This document shows, piece by piece, positions 8,670 to 17,617 of a DNA stretch of 62,183 nucleotides. The notes below the pieces were generated by a model. The model had not been told where the DNA came from, did no database searches, and saw nothing but the letters and a program-made list of their open reading frames with translations. Position 1 is the stretch's first letter, and the number at the start of each line of letters is the position of its first letter. This DNA comes from Pseudomonadota bacterium (GTDB taxonomy: Bacteria; Pseudomonadota; Alphaproteobacteria; Acetobacterales; Acetobacteraceae). The position numbers and the translations under genes were made by a program. The stretch covers positions 1 through 62,183 of the forward strand of contig JABBNW010000004.1 in NCBI GenBank assembly GCA_019352115.1, written 5' to 3'.

Positions 8670-8923
8670 CAGCCGGGCGCCCCCTTGAGCCGCACGCCGC
8701 GCCCACCACCGGGGCTGGCGGCCCCCTCGCCGAGCAGCGCGATCCCGGCCTGGTCCAGCGCGCCGACCAGCTTCATCAGCGAATCGACGTTGCCGCGGAT
8801 GACGCCCTCGCTCGCTTCCATGCGCTGGATGGTGGGGAGCGACAGGCCGGAGAGTTCGGCCAGCCGGCGCTGGTCGATCCCCAACAGGGCGCGGGCGGCG
8901 CGCATCTGGCCGGCGGTGATCAT
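8669..8923 (-). CDS. XRE-family helix-turn-helix regulator of the hyf operon
   Basis: An 84-residue protein with a Cro/CI-type helix-turn-helix (MRAARALLGIDQRRLAELSGLSLPTIQRME, residues about 7-36), followed by a dimerisation-like helix and a glycine-rich tail. It is the promoter-proximal gene and shares one base with hyfB, so it is probably an autoregulated local controller of the operon. The ATG at 8923 is preferred over a TTG 39 bases upstream because it begins right before the HTH and the upstream region is AT-rich promoter-like DNA. No good Shine-Dalgarno precedes the ATG. The effector is unknown. Confidence 0.8.
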   Translation of the reverse strand: MITAGQMRAARALLGIDQRRLAELSGLSLPTIQRMEASEGVIRGNVDSLMKLVGALDQAGIALLGEGAASPGGGRGVRLKGAPG

Positions 8924-9196
8924 GTCGGGGGACAAAATCACGCCGTAAACCCTATAAGTCAAGTATAATGCATCACTAGTGCCGGTTCAGACCGGAGAGG
9001 GACAAGGAGCGGATGGCGGGGCTTCCGCCCTCGTGCGGCCGGCCAGGCGGCGACCCCGGCACGGCCCCTCACGCGGATGCGCTCCGTTCCTTGCCGCCGG
9101 CGGCTCGCGCCGGCCCGGCAACGGCCGCATAGTGGCGGCGCCGGAGCCCGACGCCGCGGCTCCGGTTCGCCGCACGCCCGCTCGGAAGCCAAGGTC

Positions 9197-9625
9197 ATGT
9201 CGCAAACCGTTCCGCGCCTGTCCGGGGTGCTGGAGACATCGCTCTACGTCGCCGACCTCGACCGCGCGGCCGCGTTCTATCGTGGCCTGTTCGGGCTCGA
9301 GACGTTCGTGGCGGACCAGCGCATGGTCGCCCTGGGGCTGCCGGGGGGCGCGGTGCTGCTGCTGTTCGCCCATGGCGCCACCGACGTGCCGGCGCCGGGG
9401 CCGGGCGGGACGGAAATCCCCTCGCACGGCGGCAGCGGCGTCCTGCATCTTTGTTTCGCGATCCCGTTCGGCGAGCTGGCGGCGTGGGAGCGCCACCTGG
9501 CGGAACGCGCGGTCGCGGTGGAAAGCCGGATCCGCTGGCCGCGCGGGGGCACCAGCCTCTATTTCCGCGATCCCGACGGGCACTCGATCGAGCTTGCCAC
9601 CCCCGGCCTGTGGCCGAACGCCTGA
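9197..9625 (+). CDS. VOC superfamily (glyoxalase/dioxygenase-like) protein
   Basis: A 142-residue single VOC domain built from two beta-alpha-beta-beta-beta units: LETSLYVADLDRAAAFYRGLFGL at the start and a second half ending TSLYFRDPDGHSIELATPG, the latter carrying the usual glutamate metal ligand. Possible metal ligands include histidine in GVLHLCFAI. Members are glyoxalases, fosfomycin-resistance enzymes, dioxygenases or binding proteins; no specific activity can be assigned. The start at 9197 was chosen because the domain begins there and upstream codons look non-coding. The next gene begins directly at its stop (TGAATG), implying co-translation. Confidence 0.85.
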   Translation: MSQTVPRLSGVLETSLYVADLDRAAAFYRGLFGLETFVADQRMVALGLPGGAVLLLFAHGATDVPAPGPGGTEIPSHGGSGVLHLCFAIPFGELAAWERHLAERAVAVESRIRWPRGGTSLYFRDPDGHSIELATPGLWPNA

Positions 9626-10999
9626 ATGGACGCCGCCACTCCGCCGTCCCCCCGCCGGACCCGCGGGATCAGTGCCCGCCTGATCAGTCCCCGCCTGATC
9701 AGTTTGGGCCTGATCGCCGCCCTGATCGTCCTGGCCGCCGCCGCCGCCCTGGCGCCCTGGGCGATGCCGGGCAACGACGCGGCGGCGCGACGGATCGCTG
9801 CGGGGGGGATTTTCGCCGCGAGCTACCTGGCGCTGGCGATCGGGCGGGTGCCGGGGCTCGCCATCGATCGCGCCGGAATCGCGCTGGTCGGCGCCAGCCT
9901 GATGGTTGCCTCCGGCGCCATGCCGCTGGCGGATGCCTATCGCGCGATCGACCTCAACACGCTCACCTTGCTGCTCGGCATGATGATCGTGGTGGCGAAT
10001 CTGCGGCTGTCGGGGGTCTTCGCGCTCGCCACCGCCTGGGTGGCGCGGCATGCGCGGCGGCCGATCCTGCTGCTGGCGGCAGTGGTTGCGGTGGCGGGGC
10101 TCGCGTCGGCGTTCCTGGTCAACGACGCGATCTGCCTGGTGCTGGCGCCGCTGGTGGTCGATCTGACCCTGGCGTTGCGGCGCAATCCGGTGCCGTACCT
10201 GCTGGCGGTAGCGATGGCGTCGAACATCGGATCCGTCACGACGATCACCGGCAATCCGCAGAACATGCTGATCGGCGGGTTCTCGGGCATACCCTACGCG
10301 ACGTTCGCCGCCGCGCTGACGCCGGTGGCACTCGTGGGCCTGGTCGTCGCCGGCGGTCTGATCGCGCTGTTCTACCGGGCGGAGTTCGCGGCCCGCGCGC
10401 CGCTGCCGCCGCGGTGGATGCACATTCGCGCGAACCGTGTGCTGGTGGTGCGCTCGCTCGTTGCTACCGTGGCGGTCATCGCGCTGTTTTTCGCGGGCCA
10501 GCCGCCCGCCAAGGCCGCGATCGTGGTCGGCGCGCTGCTGCTGCTGACACGGCGGGTGAAAAGCGGGCGCATCTATGCCGAGATCGACTGGTCCTTGCTG
10601 CTGATGTTCGCCGGGCTGTTCGTGATCGTGGCCGGTGCGGAACATCGGCTGCTGACGCCGGGGATGGTTGCCGCGGCGGGGCGGTTGCACCTCGGGCATG
10701 TGGCGGTGCTGAGCGCGCTTACTGCCGTGCTGTCCAACCTGGTCAGCAACGTGCCGGCGGTGCTGGTGCTGCGGCCGTTCGTGGCCCATCTGGCGGACCC
10801 GGCGCGGGCGTGGCTGGTGGTCGCGATGGCTTCAACCCTGGCGGGAAATTTCACCCTGCTCGGGTCGATCGCGAATCTGATCGTGGCGGAGAAGGCGGCG
10901 CGGCGGGGCGTGGTGATCAGGTTCCGGGCGTATTTCCTGGTGGGCGCGCCGGTGACGGTGGCGACCCTGGTGATCGGGGCGCTGTGGCTGGCGCGGTAA
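9626..10999 (+). CDS. ArsB/NhaD/SLC13-type anion or sodium transporter
   Basis: A 457-residue integral membrane protein with about 11-12 helices and two symmetrical halves. Diagnostic helix-break motifs are FLVNDAICLVLAPLV and SNIGSVTTITGNPQNMLIG in the first half, and NLVSNVPAVLVLRPF plus GNFTLLGSIANLIVAEKA in the second. These define the ion transporter superfamily that includes ArsB, NhaD, YbiR and SLC13 carriers. Substrate cannot be told; a tricarboxylate, arsenite or sodium role are all possible. The N-terminal 35 residues contain the repeated LISPRLIS, encoded by three copies of a CTGATCA-type motif. It begins immediately after the VOC gene. Confidence 0.85.
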   Translation: MDAATPPSPRRTRGISARLISPRLISLGLIAALIVLAAAAALAPWAMPGNDAAARRIAAGGIFAASYLALAIGRVPGLAIDRAGIALVGASLMVASGAMPLADAYRAIDLNTLTLLLGMMIVVANLRLSGVFALATAWVARHARRPILLLAAVVAVAGLASAFLVNDAICLVLAPLVVDLTLALRRNPVPYLLAVAMASNIGSVTTITGNPQNMLIGGFSGIPYATFAAALTPVALVGLVVAGGLIALFYRAEFAARAPLPPRWMHIRANRVLVVRSLVATVAVIALFFAGQPPAKAAIVVGALLLLTRRVKSGRIYAEIDWSLLLMFAGLFVIVAGAEHRLLTPGMVAAAGRLHLGHVAVLSALTAVLSNLVSNVPAVLVLRPFVAHLADPARAWLVVAMASTLAGNFTLLGSIANLIVAEKAARRGVVIRFRAYFLVGAPVTVATLVIGALWLAR

Positions 11000-11056
11000 G
11001 GGATCGTTCACACCGAGGACGTATGGTTGTGCGGGTGAACCGCAGACCAGGCCGAG

Positions 11057-11344
11057 ATGCCCGCCATGCCGCTTGAACCCGATGTTGCCCCGCCCTACCC
11101 TTCGCCCATGGAACCGCGGGTTGCCGTCCTGGAGGAGCTTGCCCGTACGACCGGGGCCGCGCTGGAGCGGATGGACCGGCGGTTGGATACGATGACCGCC
11201 GAACATCGCGCCGGCCTGGACGGGCTGCGCAGCGAATACCGTGCCGATTTCCGCTGGCTGCTGGGTACCATGCTGGCCGGGTTCGGCACGATCCTGGGGC
11301 TGCTGGGCGGGCTGATCGGCGTGATCCTGCACGGGTTCCACTGA
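11057..11344 (+). CDS. Small coiled-coil protein with C-terminal membrane anchor
   Basis: Up to 95 residues. A charged helical segment (residues about 20-65, ERMDRRLDTMTAEHRAGLDG) is followed by one strongly hydrophobic helix (FRWLLGTMLAGFGTILGLLGG) at the C-terminus. The layout resembles XhlA-like or phage-holin-accessory small membrane proteins, but no phage genes are nearby, and comparable short proteins are common in Acetobacteraceae. ATG at 11057 is the longest start; an ATG at 11108 (beginning MEPRVAVLEEL) fits the likely domain boundary equally well. Neither has a strong Shine-Dalgarno. Function unknown. Confidence 0.6.
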   Translation: MPAMPLEPDVAPPYPSPMEPRVAVLEELARTTGAALERMDRRLDTMTAEHRAGLDGLRSEYRADFRWLLGTMLAGFGTILGLLGGLIGVILHGFH

Positions 11345-11356
11345 TCCCGCCGCCGC

Positions 11357-12082
11357 CTAGGTCACGGGAACCTGCATCTCGCCCAGATACGCCTCCCGGA
11401 TCATCGGATCGCGCCGCAGGTCCGCGGCATTGCCGCTGAGCACCACCTGGCCTGTTTGCAGCACGTAGGCCCGATGGGCGATCTGCAACGCCATGTTGGC
11501 GTTCTGCTCCACCATGAAGATCGTCGTGCCCTGCTTGTTGATCTGCTGGATGATGTCGAACACCTGCTCGACGAAAATCGGCGACAGGCCCATCGAGGGC
11601 TCGTCCATGCAGAGCAGGCGCGGACGGGCCATCAGCGCGCGGCCCATCGCGACCATCTGCTGCTCGCCGCCGGACAGGGTGCCGGCGATCTGGTTGCGCC
11701 GTTCCTTGACGCGGGGAAACAGGGAATAGACCCGTTCCAGATCCTCATCGAACTCGGGGCCGCGCGCGCGCAGGTAGGCGCCCATCTCCAAATTCTCGAA
11801 CACGGTCATGCGGGGAAACAGCCGGCGCGCTTCCAGCACCGGGGCGATGCCGCGCTTCACCCGTTCCGCGGTCGGCAGCTTCTCGATCGGTTTGCCGTCG
11901 AAGATCACCGTGCCGCGCACCGGGCGGACGACCCCCATGATGGTCTTCATGGTGGTCGACTTGCCGCAGGCGTTGCCGCCGAGGAGGGAGACGATCTCGC
12001 CTTCCTCGATCGCGTAGTTGACCTTCTTCAGGACGTGCAGGTCGCCATAGTACGTATCGATATCCTTGAACTCAAGCAACAT
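11357..12082 (-). CDS. livF: ABC transporter ATP-binding protein LivF
   Basis: A 241-residue ATPase of the branched-chain amino acid (HAAT) importer family. Visible motifs: Walker A GGNACGKST, signature LSGGEQQMV, Walker B RLLCMDEPSMGL, and the H-loop region replaced by the LivF-typical FMVEQNANMAL. It is the last gene of the livK-livH-livMG-livF operon and overlaps the LivMG gene by 11 bp. The cysteine in Walker A (NACGKS instead of NGAGKS) is unusual but retains the key GK[ST]. It provides one of the two nucleotide-binding domains at the cytoplasmic face. Confidence 0.93.
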   Translation of the reverse strand: MLLEFKDIDTYYGDLHVLKKVNYAIEEGEIVSLLGGNACGKSTTMKTIMGVVRPVRGTVIFDGKPIEKLPTAERVKRGIAPVLEARRLFPRMTVFENLEMGAYLRARGPEFDEDLERVYSLFPRVKERRNQIAGTLSGGEQQMVAMGRALMARPRLLCMDEPSMGLSPIFVEQVFDIIQQINKQGTTIFMVEQNANMALQIAHRAYVLQTGQVVLSGNAADLRRDPMIREAYLGEMQVPVT

Positions 12083-14105
12083 GGACGGGCCCCGTGGTGC
12101 CGGCGGCGGCGGCCTGCGCGTTGCGGCCGAGGTAGGCGCGCAGCACTTCCTCGTTGCGTCGCACTTCGTCGGGCCGGCCTTTCGCGATCACTTCGCCATG
12201 GTCGAGCACATAGACGGTGTCGGCCAGGGTGGTGACCACATCGAGCTTGTGTTCGATCAGCAGCACGGTCAGGCCAAGGCCCTTGAGCCCCTTGATCTGC
12301 TCGGCAAGTTCCAGAGTCTCCGCCGGGTTCATGCCCGCCGTGGGCTCATCGAGCAGCAGCAGGCGCGGGCGCGAGGCGAGCGCGCGGGCGATCTCGGTGC
12401 GCCGGCGGTTGGCGTACGAGAGGCCGCTCACCGCCTGGCCGGCGCGCGGAAGCAGCCGGTTGCCGAAGATCGCCAGGATTTCCATCGCCCAGTCGATCGC
12501 CCCCTGCTCCTCCCGCCGCGTGCCGGGCGGGCGGATCACGGCGGAGATGGCGCCGGTGGACAGGCGCGCATGCTGGCCGACCAGCACGTTCTGCAGCACG
12601 GTCAGCGTTGGAAACAGGCGGATGTTCTGGAACGTGCGGGCGATGCCTTTGACCAGGATCTGGTAGTCGTGCAGCCCCAGGATTTCCTCGTCGTGGAAGC
12701 GGATGCTGCCGCCGTCGGCAGGCACGAGACCGGTGATCACATTGAACAGGGTGGATTTGCCTGACCCGTTGGGGCCGATCACCGCGACGACGCCGCCCGC
12801 CGGCACGTCGATATCGACCGCGTTCAGCGCCACCAGGCCGCCGAATTTCACCGTCACGCCGCGCACGCCAAGCGCGAGGGCGCCGGTGTGCGCTTCCCCG
12901 CCCAGGCCGGACAGGCGCAGTTCGCCAAAGCCGCGCTGCACCACCGCGTGCTGCTGGTCGAACGACAGCGCCGCCGGCGCGCGATAGGCCGGGATCAGAC
13001 CCTGGCGGCGATACAGCATCATCAGCACCAGGATGATGCCGAAGATCAGTTCCACCGACTGCGACAGATCCACCTGGGCGAGCCAGCGGTTGCCGATCGC
13101 ACTGCCGGCCGCATCGACCCATCCGGTCAGATCGGGCAGCCACCACGATTGCAGCAGCGACAGGCTGACTGCCCCCGCGACCGCACCCCAGACGCTGCCG
13201 ATGCCGCCGAAGACGATCATCACCAGGATCATCACCGACACCGGGAAGTCGAACATGTCGGGCGTCGCGGTCTGCAGCTTGGCGATGAACAGCACGCCGG
13301 TCATGCCGGCGAATCCGGCGCCGGTGGCGAAGGCGAGCAGCTTGAAGCGCACCCGGTTCACGCCCATCGCACCGGCCGCGATCTCGTCCTCACGGATCGC
13401 CATCCAGGCGCGGCCGATGCGCGAATCACGCAGCCGGAAGCTCATGAAAATCAGCGCCGAGACCAGCACGATCGCGACATAATAATACGGCGTCGCATTG
13501 ACGCCGAAACTGTGGCCGAGCAGCACCGGCGCGGCGACGCCATTGAGTCCGGCGGCGCCATTCGTGAGGCTCGCCCAGTTGCGGAACACGATCGGCACGA
13601 TCTCGCCGAAGCCGAGCGTGACGATCGCCAGATAATCGCCGCGCAGCCGCAACGTGGGCGTCCCGAACGCCACCCCGCAACCGGCGGCGACCAGGGCCGC
13701 CAGCGGCAGGCCGAGCCAGAACGACAGGGTGAAATGCACGACGAAGCCGGTGGTTTCGCCCGGCATTTGCGTCACCAGCCCGAGTTCCTGGAACGGCACC
13801 CAGAAGCTGCTCCACTCCGGCTGCAACTGGAAGGAACTCAGGATGCCGTAGGTATAGGCACCGATGGCGAAGAATGCGGCATACCCGAGGTCGAGCAACC
13901 CGGTGAAACCGACGACGATATTGAGGCCGAGTGCGAGGGAGGCGTAGATCGCCGCGTTCGCCAGGCTGTCGATATCGGCCTGGTTGCCGTGATAGACGGG
14001 AAACAACAGCGCGGCGAGCGCGAGGGCAAGCGTCGCCGCCTGGCGCCGGCGCGCCTCGGGAATGGCGGCGAAGGGGCGGGCGAGGGCAGCGGTGGCGGAG
14101 GGCAT
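12072..14105 (-). CDS. livMG: LivM-LivG fusion: ABC permease and ATPase in one polypeptide
   Basis: A 677-residue protein. Residues about 1-370 form a LivM-type permease: predicted membrane helices, ALGLNIVVGFTGLLDLGYAAFFAIGAYTYG, and the EAA-like loop IGRAWMAIREDEIAAGAMGVN. After a linker (about 370-415) comes a LivG ATPase with Walker A GPNGSGKST, Walker B RLLLLDEPTAGM followed by N-P-A-E, and the H-loop LLIEHKLD. The signature motif is degenerate (SGLSYANRRRTEIA, where LivG usually has a G-Q/E-Q-R-R form). The importer thus needs only LivH, this fusion, LivF and the binding protein. Substrate could be a branched-chain amino acid, amide or urea. Confidence 0.93.
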   Translation of the reverse strand: MPSATAALARPFAAIPEARRRQAATLALALAALLFPVYHGNQADIDSLANAAIYASLALGLNIVVGFTGLLDLGYAAFFAIGAYTYGILSSFQLQPEWSSFWVPFQELGLVTQMPGETTGFVVHFTLSFWLGLPLAALVAAGCGVAFGTPTLRLRGDYLAIVTLGFGEIVPIVFRNWASLTNGAAGLNGVAAPVLLGHSFGVNATPYYYVAIVLVSALIFMSFRLRDSRIGRAWMAIREDEIAAGAMGVNRVRFKLLAFATGAGFAGMTGVLFIAKLQTATPDMFDFPVSVMILVMIVFGGIGSVWGAVAGAVSLSLLQSWWLPDLTGWVDAAGSAIGNRWLAQVDLSQSVELIFGIILVLMMLYRRQGLIPAYRAPAALSFDQQHAVVQRGFGELRLSGLGGEAHTGALALGVRGVTVKFGGLVALNAVDIDVPAGGVVAVIGPNGSGKSTLFNVITGLVPADGGSIRFHDEEILGLHDYQILVKGIARTFQNIRLFPTLTVLQNVLVGQHARLSTGAISAVIRPPGTRREEQGAIDWAMEILAIFGNRLLPRAGQAVSGLSYANRRRTEIARALASRPRLLLLDEPTAGMNPAETLELAEQIKGLKGLGLTVLLIEHKLDVVTTLADTVYVLDHGEVIAKGRPDEVRRNEEVLRAYLGRNAQAAAAGTTGPVHVA

Positions 14106-14120
14106 CGGATCAGTCCCCGC

Positions 14121-15050
14121 TCATGATTTGGTCGGCGCGACCCGGCCGAACAGGCCGGACGGGCGGAACACCAGCACCAGCACGAGGATCGAGAAGATGA
14201 TCACGTCGGCCCATTCGGTGGCGATGAACTGGCCGCTGTAGGCCTCGATCAGCCCGATCAGGATCCCGCCCACCATCGCCCCGGGCACGTTGCCGATGCC
14301 GCCGAGGACAGCGGCGGTGAAGGCGCGCAGGCCGGCGGTGAAACCGATCAGGAAGCTGGTGAAATTATAGTAGAGACCGAAGATCATCCCGCCCGCCCCG
14401 GCCAGCGCCGAGCCGAGGAAGAAGGCGGTCATCACCACCTTGTCGACCTCCACCCCCATCATCCGCGCCGCTTCCGGATCCTGCGCGGTGGCCCGCATCG
14501 CCTTGCCCAGGCGGGACTTCTGCACGAATGCCCAGAGCCCCAGCATCAGGATCGGCGCCACCCCCCAGATCAGCAGCTCCTGCAACGTGACCACCGCCCC
14601 GCCCACGTTCCATTGCAGCGGCGGCAGCGGATTGGGAAAATTCATCGTCTGCGCGCTCGTGATCAACAGCACGATGTTGAACAGGATGTAGGAGACACCG
14701 ATCGTCGTGATCATCGCCGCCGGGCCGGTGACGTTGCGCAGCGGCCGCAACGTCACCCTCTCGATCGCCACCCCCAGCAGTCCGCAGCCACCCATGGTGA
14801 CCGCGAATGCCGCGACCAAGACTCCGACCAGCGGCAATCCAGTCAGCACGATCGCCTGACCGGACAGCCCGAAACCCTGTAGTACCCACAACGCCACGAA
14901 CGAGCCGATCATGAAGACGTTGAAATGGGCGAAGTTGATCAGTTCCAGGATGCCGTAGATCAGGGTGAAGCCGAGGGCGAGCAGCGCATACATCGCCCCC
15001 AGACTCAACCCGTTGATCGTCTGCTGGAGCAACAGCGACGAAAAAGTCAT
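14121..15050 (-). CDS. livH: Branched-chain amino acid type ABC permease LivH
   Basis: A 309-residue permease of the LivH family, with about eight membrane helices. Hallmarks are the N-terminal QTINGLSLGAMYALLALGFTLIYGI, the FAHFNVFMIGSF helix and the cytoplasmic coupling loop LGKAMRATAQDPEAARMMGVEVDKV. A glycine-rich segment near the C-terminus (AAVLGGIGNVPGAMVGG) is typical. It pairs with the LivM half of the downstream fusion to form the channel. It lies 9 bp after the binding-protein gene and 15 bp before the fusion gene, so one transcript is expected. Confidence 0.93.
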   Translation of the reverse strand: MTFSSLLLQQTINGLSLGAMYALLALGFTLIYGILELINFAHFNVFMIGSFVALWVLQGFGLSGQAIVLTGLPLVGVLVAAFAVTMGGCGLLGVAIERVTLRPLRNVTGPAAMITTIGVSYILFNIVLLITSAQTMNFPNPLPPLQWNVGGAVVTLQELLIWGVAPILMLGLWAFVQKSRLGKAMRATAQDPEAARMMGVEVDKVVMTAFFLGSALAGAGGMIFGLYYNFTSFLIGFTAGLRAFTAAVLGGIGNVPGAMVGGILIGLIEAYSGQFIATEWADVIIFSILVLVLVFRPSGLFGRVAPTKS

Positions 15051-15059
15051 TGCCTTGGC

Positions 15060-16298
15060 TCAGGCTTCCGGCGCCGAGCCGAGATAGTGGTATTGCGCGA
15101 TCATGTCGCTGAGCGGCTTCGACTTGTCTTCGCGGATCTGGTACACGCTGACGGTGTGGCTGAGCATGTCGCCGTTCTTGTCGAACTGCACCACGCCCTG
15201 CAGGGTCGGGGTCTTGGAGGCGCCGATCGCATCCCGCATCGTGGCCTTGGTGATCGGCTTCTTCTCCGCGACCAGCGTCTTCACCGCACCGATGATGATC
15301 AGGCCGCCATCATAGGCGGTCAATGCGTAATCGCTCGGCTCCACGCCGTATTTCGAGGTATAGGCCTGAATGACGCCCTGCGCCTGCTTCTCGCCCACCA
15401 GATGCGGGGCAGCGATCGTCGCATACCAACCCTCGGCAGCCGGGAATCCCGCGGCAGTCAGGATGTCCGGCGCATACATGCCGTCCCCGCCGCCTTTGAT
15501 CATTTTCGGAATGATCTGGTACGACTGCTTGACCAGTTTCACCCCGGCCTGGTCGACCCCGCCGTAATAGAGCGCCTGCGGGTTGATGGACTTGATCTTG
15601 GTCAGGGTGGTGCTGTAGTCGGAATTCTTCGGATCCAGCCGGTCACGGCCCATGACCTTCATGCCGATCTTCTTCGCCTGCGCCTCGAACGCATCCGCAA
15701 GCCCGACTCCGTAGGCGCCGCTGTCGTCCAGGATATAGACCGACTTCACCCCCAGCTTCTTGCTGAAGAACATCGTCATCTCCGGACCCTGATAAGCGTC
15801 GGTGGTGACGGTGCGGAAATAGATCGCCTTGCCGGCCGGCATGAATTCGGCAGCGAACCTGGGGTTGGTAATGTCGGGATTGGTGGAGGCCGGGGTGATC
15901 GTGGCGAGATCGCCTTGGCTCAGGATCGGCGCCTGCGCCTTGCCGTCGCCGCTCATTTCCGGGCCGATTGCCGCGACCAGGTGCGGGTCCGACACCATCT
16001 TGCGCGCATTGGTGGCAGCCTGGGCCGGATCGTACTGGCCGGCGGTAGCGGTCGCGTTATCGAACACCTTCACCTTGAACGTGTAGCCAGGCACGGCATT
16101 CGAATCGTTAGCCTGGTCGAACGCCAGTTGGGCGCCGTGCAGGATCAGGGTGGCGCTCTGTGCATCTGCCCCGGTCAGGGGCAGATGGACGCCAACCACG
16201 ACCGTCTTGTCGGCCGCAGCGGCGGCGGGACCGGCGCCCAACGCGGCGGCGGCGGCGGTGCTGGCGAGAAGTTGGGCAGCGGCCCGACGTGTGATCAT
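15060..16298 (-). CDS. livK: ABC transporter periplasmic substrate-binding protein (LivK/J family)
   Basis: A 412-residue periplasmic binding protein of the type I (Leu/Ile/Val) fold. The N-terminus MITRRAAAQLLASTAAAAALGAGPA has twin arginines, a hydrophobic core and an AAA-type cleavage region near residue 28, so export by Tat or Sec is likely. The mature part begins KTVVVGVHLPLTGADA, the standard start of this family, and contains the ligand-loop-like VAAIGPEMSGDGKAQ. ATG at 16298 is preceded by AGGG/AAGGGG. It leads the operon and sets specificity, which the sequence alone does not reveal. Confidence 0.9.
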   Translation of the reverse strand: MITRRAAAQLLASTAAAAALGAGPAAAAADKTVVVGVHLPLTGADAQSATLILHGAQLAFDQANDSNAVPGYTFKVKVFDNATATAGQYDPAQAATNARKMVSDPHLVAAIGPEMSGDGKAQAPILSQGDLATITPASTNPDITNPRFAAEFMPAGKAIYFRTVTTDAYQGPEMTMFFSKKLGVKSVYILDDSGAYGVGLADAFEAQAKKIGMKVMGRDRLDPKNSDYSTTLTKIKSINPQALYYGGVDQAGVKLVKQSYQIIPKMIKGGGDGMYAPDILTAAGFPAAEGWYATIAAPHLVGEKQAQGVIQAYTSKYGVEPSDYALTAYDGGLIIIGAVKTLVAEKKPITKATMRDAIGASKTPTLQGVVQFDKNGDMLSHTVSVYQIREDKSKPLSDMIAQYHYLGSAPEA

Positions 16299-16497
16299 CC
16301 CTGCGACCCCTTTGGTTCTGGTGAATGGCAACCGATGGCTTTGGCTAGCAACGTTCATGCCACCTGTCACGCCGTTTTCGGACGGCTGATGAGCAGTCTT
16401 GGCGGGTCGGGCCCGGAAGCGCAATGGGTAACGGCGGCCCCACCGCCGGGACATTAGCGGATTGTTCATCCGTGCACGGCTTTCCTGGCGGCCCGCC

Positions 16498-17592
16498 ATG
16501 CCCGATCCAGCCCCCCACCCGGACCCATCGGCCGCCCCCGCGGCGGCGCCGCTCCCGGCGCCGGACTGTTCCGACGACGTGCCGGCGGCCGAATCGTCGC
16601 CACCAGGCGGCCCGACCGACTGTCACCTGGCCCACCGGCTGTTCGGCTCCTTCGGCCCGCCGCTGTTCCGCCGCTCGGAAGTGGACGGCGCCCCCGTGAT
16701 GGTTGTCCAACTCGGGGAACGGGCCGCCGCGCTGCCGCTGCGATCGCTCGCCCGGGAATTCGGCATCTCGGAGGATTCCGAGGACGGGCAGATGCTCGTG
16801 CGCATCGCCGAATCGCTCGACTTCGTCTCGGTCCTGCGTCCCGGCGATCCGCTGCCGAGCGAGGTGCTGACCGGCGAAGCAAGCTGGGAACCGGACCCGC
16901 TGCATCTCGAAATCGCCCAGACCCGGCTGCGGGTCAGCCTCGTCGACTGGCTGAACGCGGACCGTGGGTCGGAGCGCCAGGCGCTCGACGCCGGTTCCCT
17001 GCTCGCCGTCGGCAACGACCCCAAACTGCGCCACCAGGTGCAGAAGGCACTGGCGCGCGCCGCCGAAGCCCTCGGCCTGGAAACAGCTGCCGAAGTGGTC
17101 GGGCTGCTCGAAGCCCTGGGCCGGGAACTCGCCTATATCGAGGCACTCCGCGACCGGCTGCTGCGCCGGATTCGGATGATGGCCGGAAAGATCGAACGCC
17201 TCTCCCGCGGTTGGCGCAGCGATGCCAGCCACATCGAAACCTTGACGCAAGTGAAACGCCTGACCGCCATCGCACTGCGCCAGATCGTCACCCGCTTCGA
17301 AGAACTCGACGCGCAAACCGGCGAGGTGATGGCCGCGCTCCGCAACGTCGAAAGCCAGCGCACCTTCATCCGTTCCAACCGCGACTGGCTGTATCGCAGC
17401 CAACGCGCCTGGGAACCCATCCTGACCCAGTGGGACACCACGGTCGGCACGTTCGACGAAGGAACCCTCGCCCTCCTCGGCCGAACCTACCAGTTCCTGG
17501 CCCCACGCTTCATGCCCGTAACGGAATGGATCTCCGCCACCCGCCCCGGACAAGCACAACGCGTGAACCGCGCGCCGCGGATGATCTGGTAG
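16498..17592 (+). CDS. Conserved hypothetical protein, helical
   Basis: A 364-residue soluble protein with no signal peptide or membrane helix. After a proline/alanine-rich N-terminus (about residues 1-45) it is mostly helical, with a long central region rich in charged heptad-like segments (LRDRLLRRIRMMAGKIERLSRGW and LEEL-type repeats, residues about 205-300). The C-terminal segment contains W-rich stretches (DWLYRSQRAWEPILTQWDTT). No catalytic motif was recognised. The ATG at 16498 was preferred over a GTG/ATG 36 bases upstream since that stretch overlaps the promoter of the divergent livK gene. It ends 25 bp before a 300-bp palindromic repeat. Confidence 0.65.
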   Translation: MPDPAPHPDPSAAPAAAPLPAPDCSDDVPAAESSPPGGPTDCHLAHRLFGSFGPPLFRRSEVDGAPVMVVQLGERAAALPLRSLAREFGISEDSEDGQMLVRIAESLDFVSVLRPGDPLPSEVLTGEASWEPDPLHLEIAQTRLRVSLVDWLNADRGSERQALDAGSLLAVGNDPKLRHQVQKALARAAEALGLETAAEVVGLLEALGRELAYIEALRDRLLRRIRMMAGKIERLSRGWRSDASHIETLTQVKRLTAIALRQIVTRFEELDAQTGEVMAALRNVESQRTFIRSNRDWLYRSQRAWEPILTQWDTTVGTFDEGTLALLGRTYQFLAPRFMPVTEWISATRPGQAQRVNRAPRMIW

Positions 17593-17617
17593 CGGCGCAG
17601 CCGCGGGTTCGGCCCGT

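Noticed and set aside
6720-8948. A 742-codon plus-strand frame opposite hyfB
   Set aside because: Composition is arginine/glutamine/glycine-rich shadow sequence; the opposite strand encodes a clear NuoL-type membrane protein.
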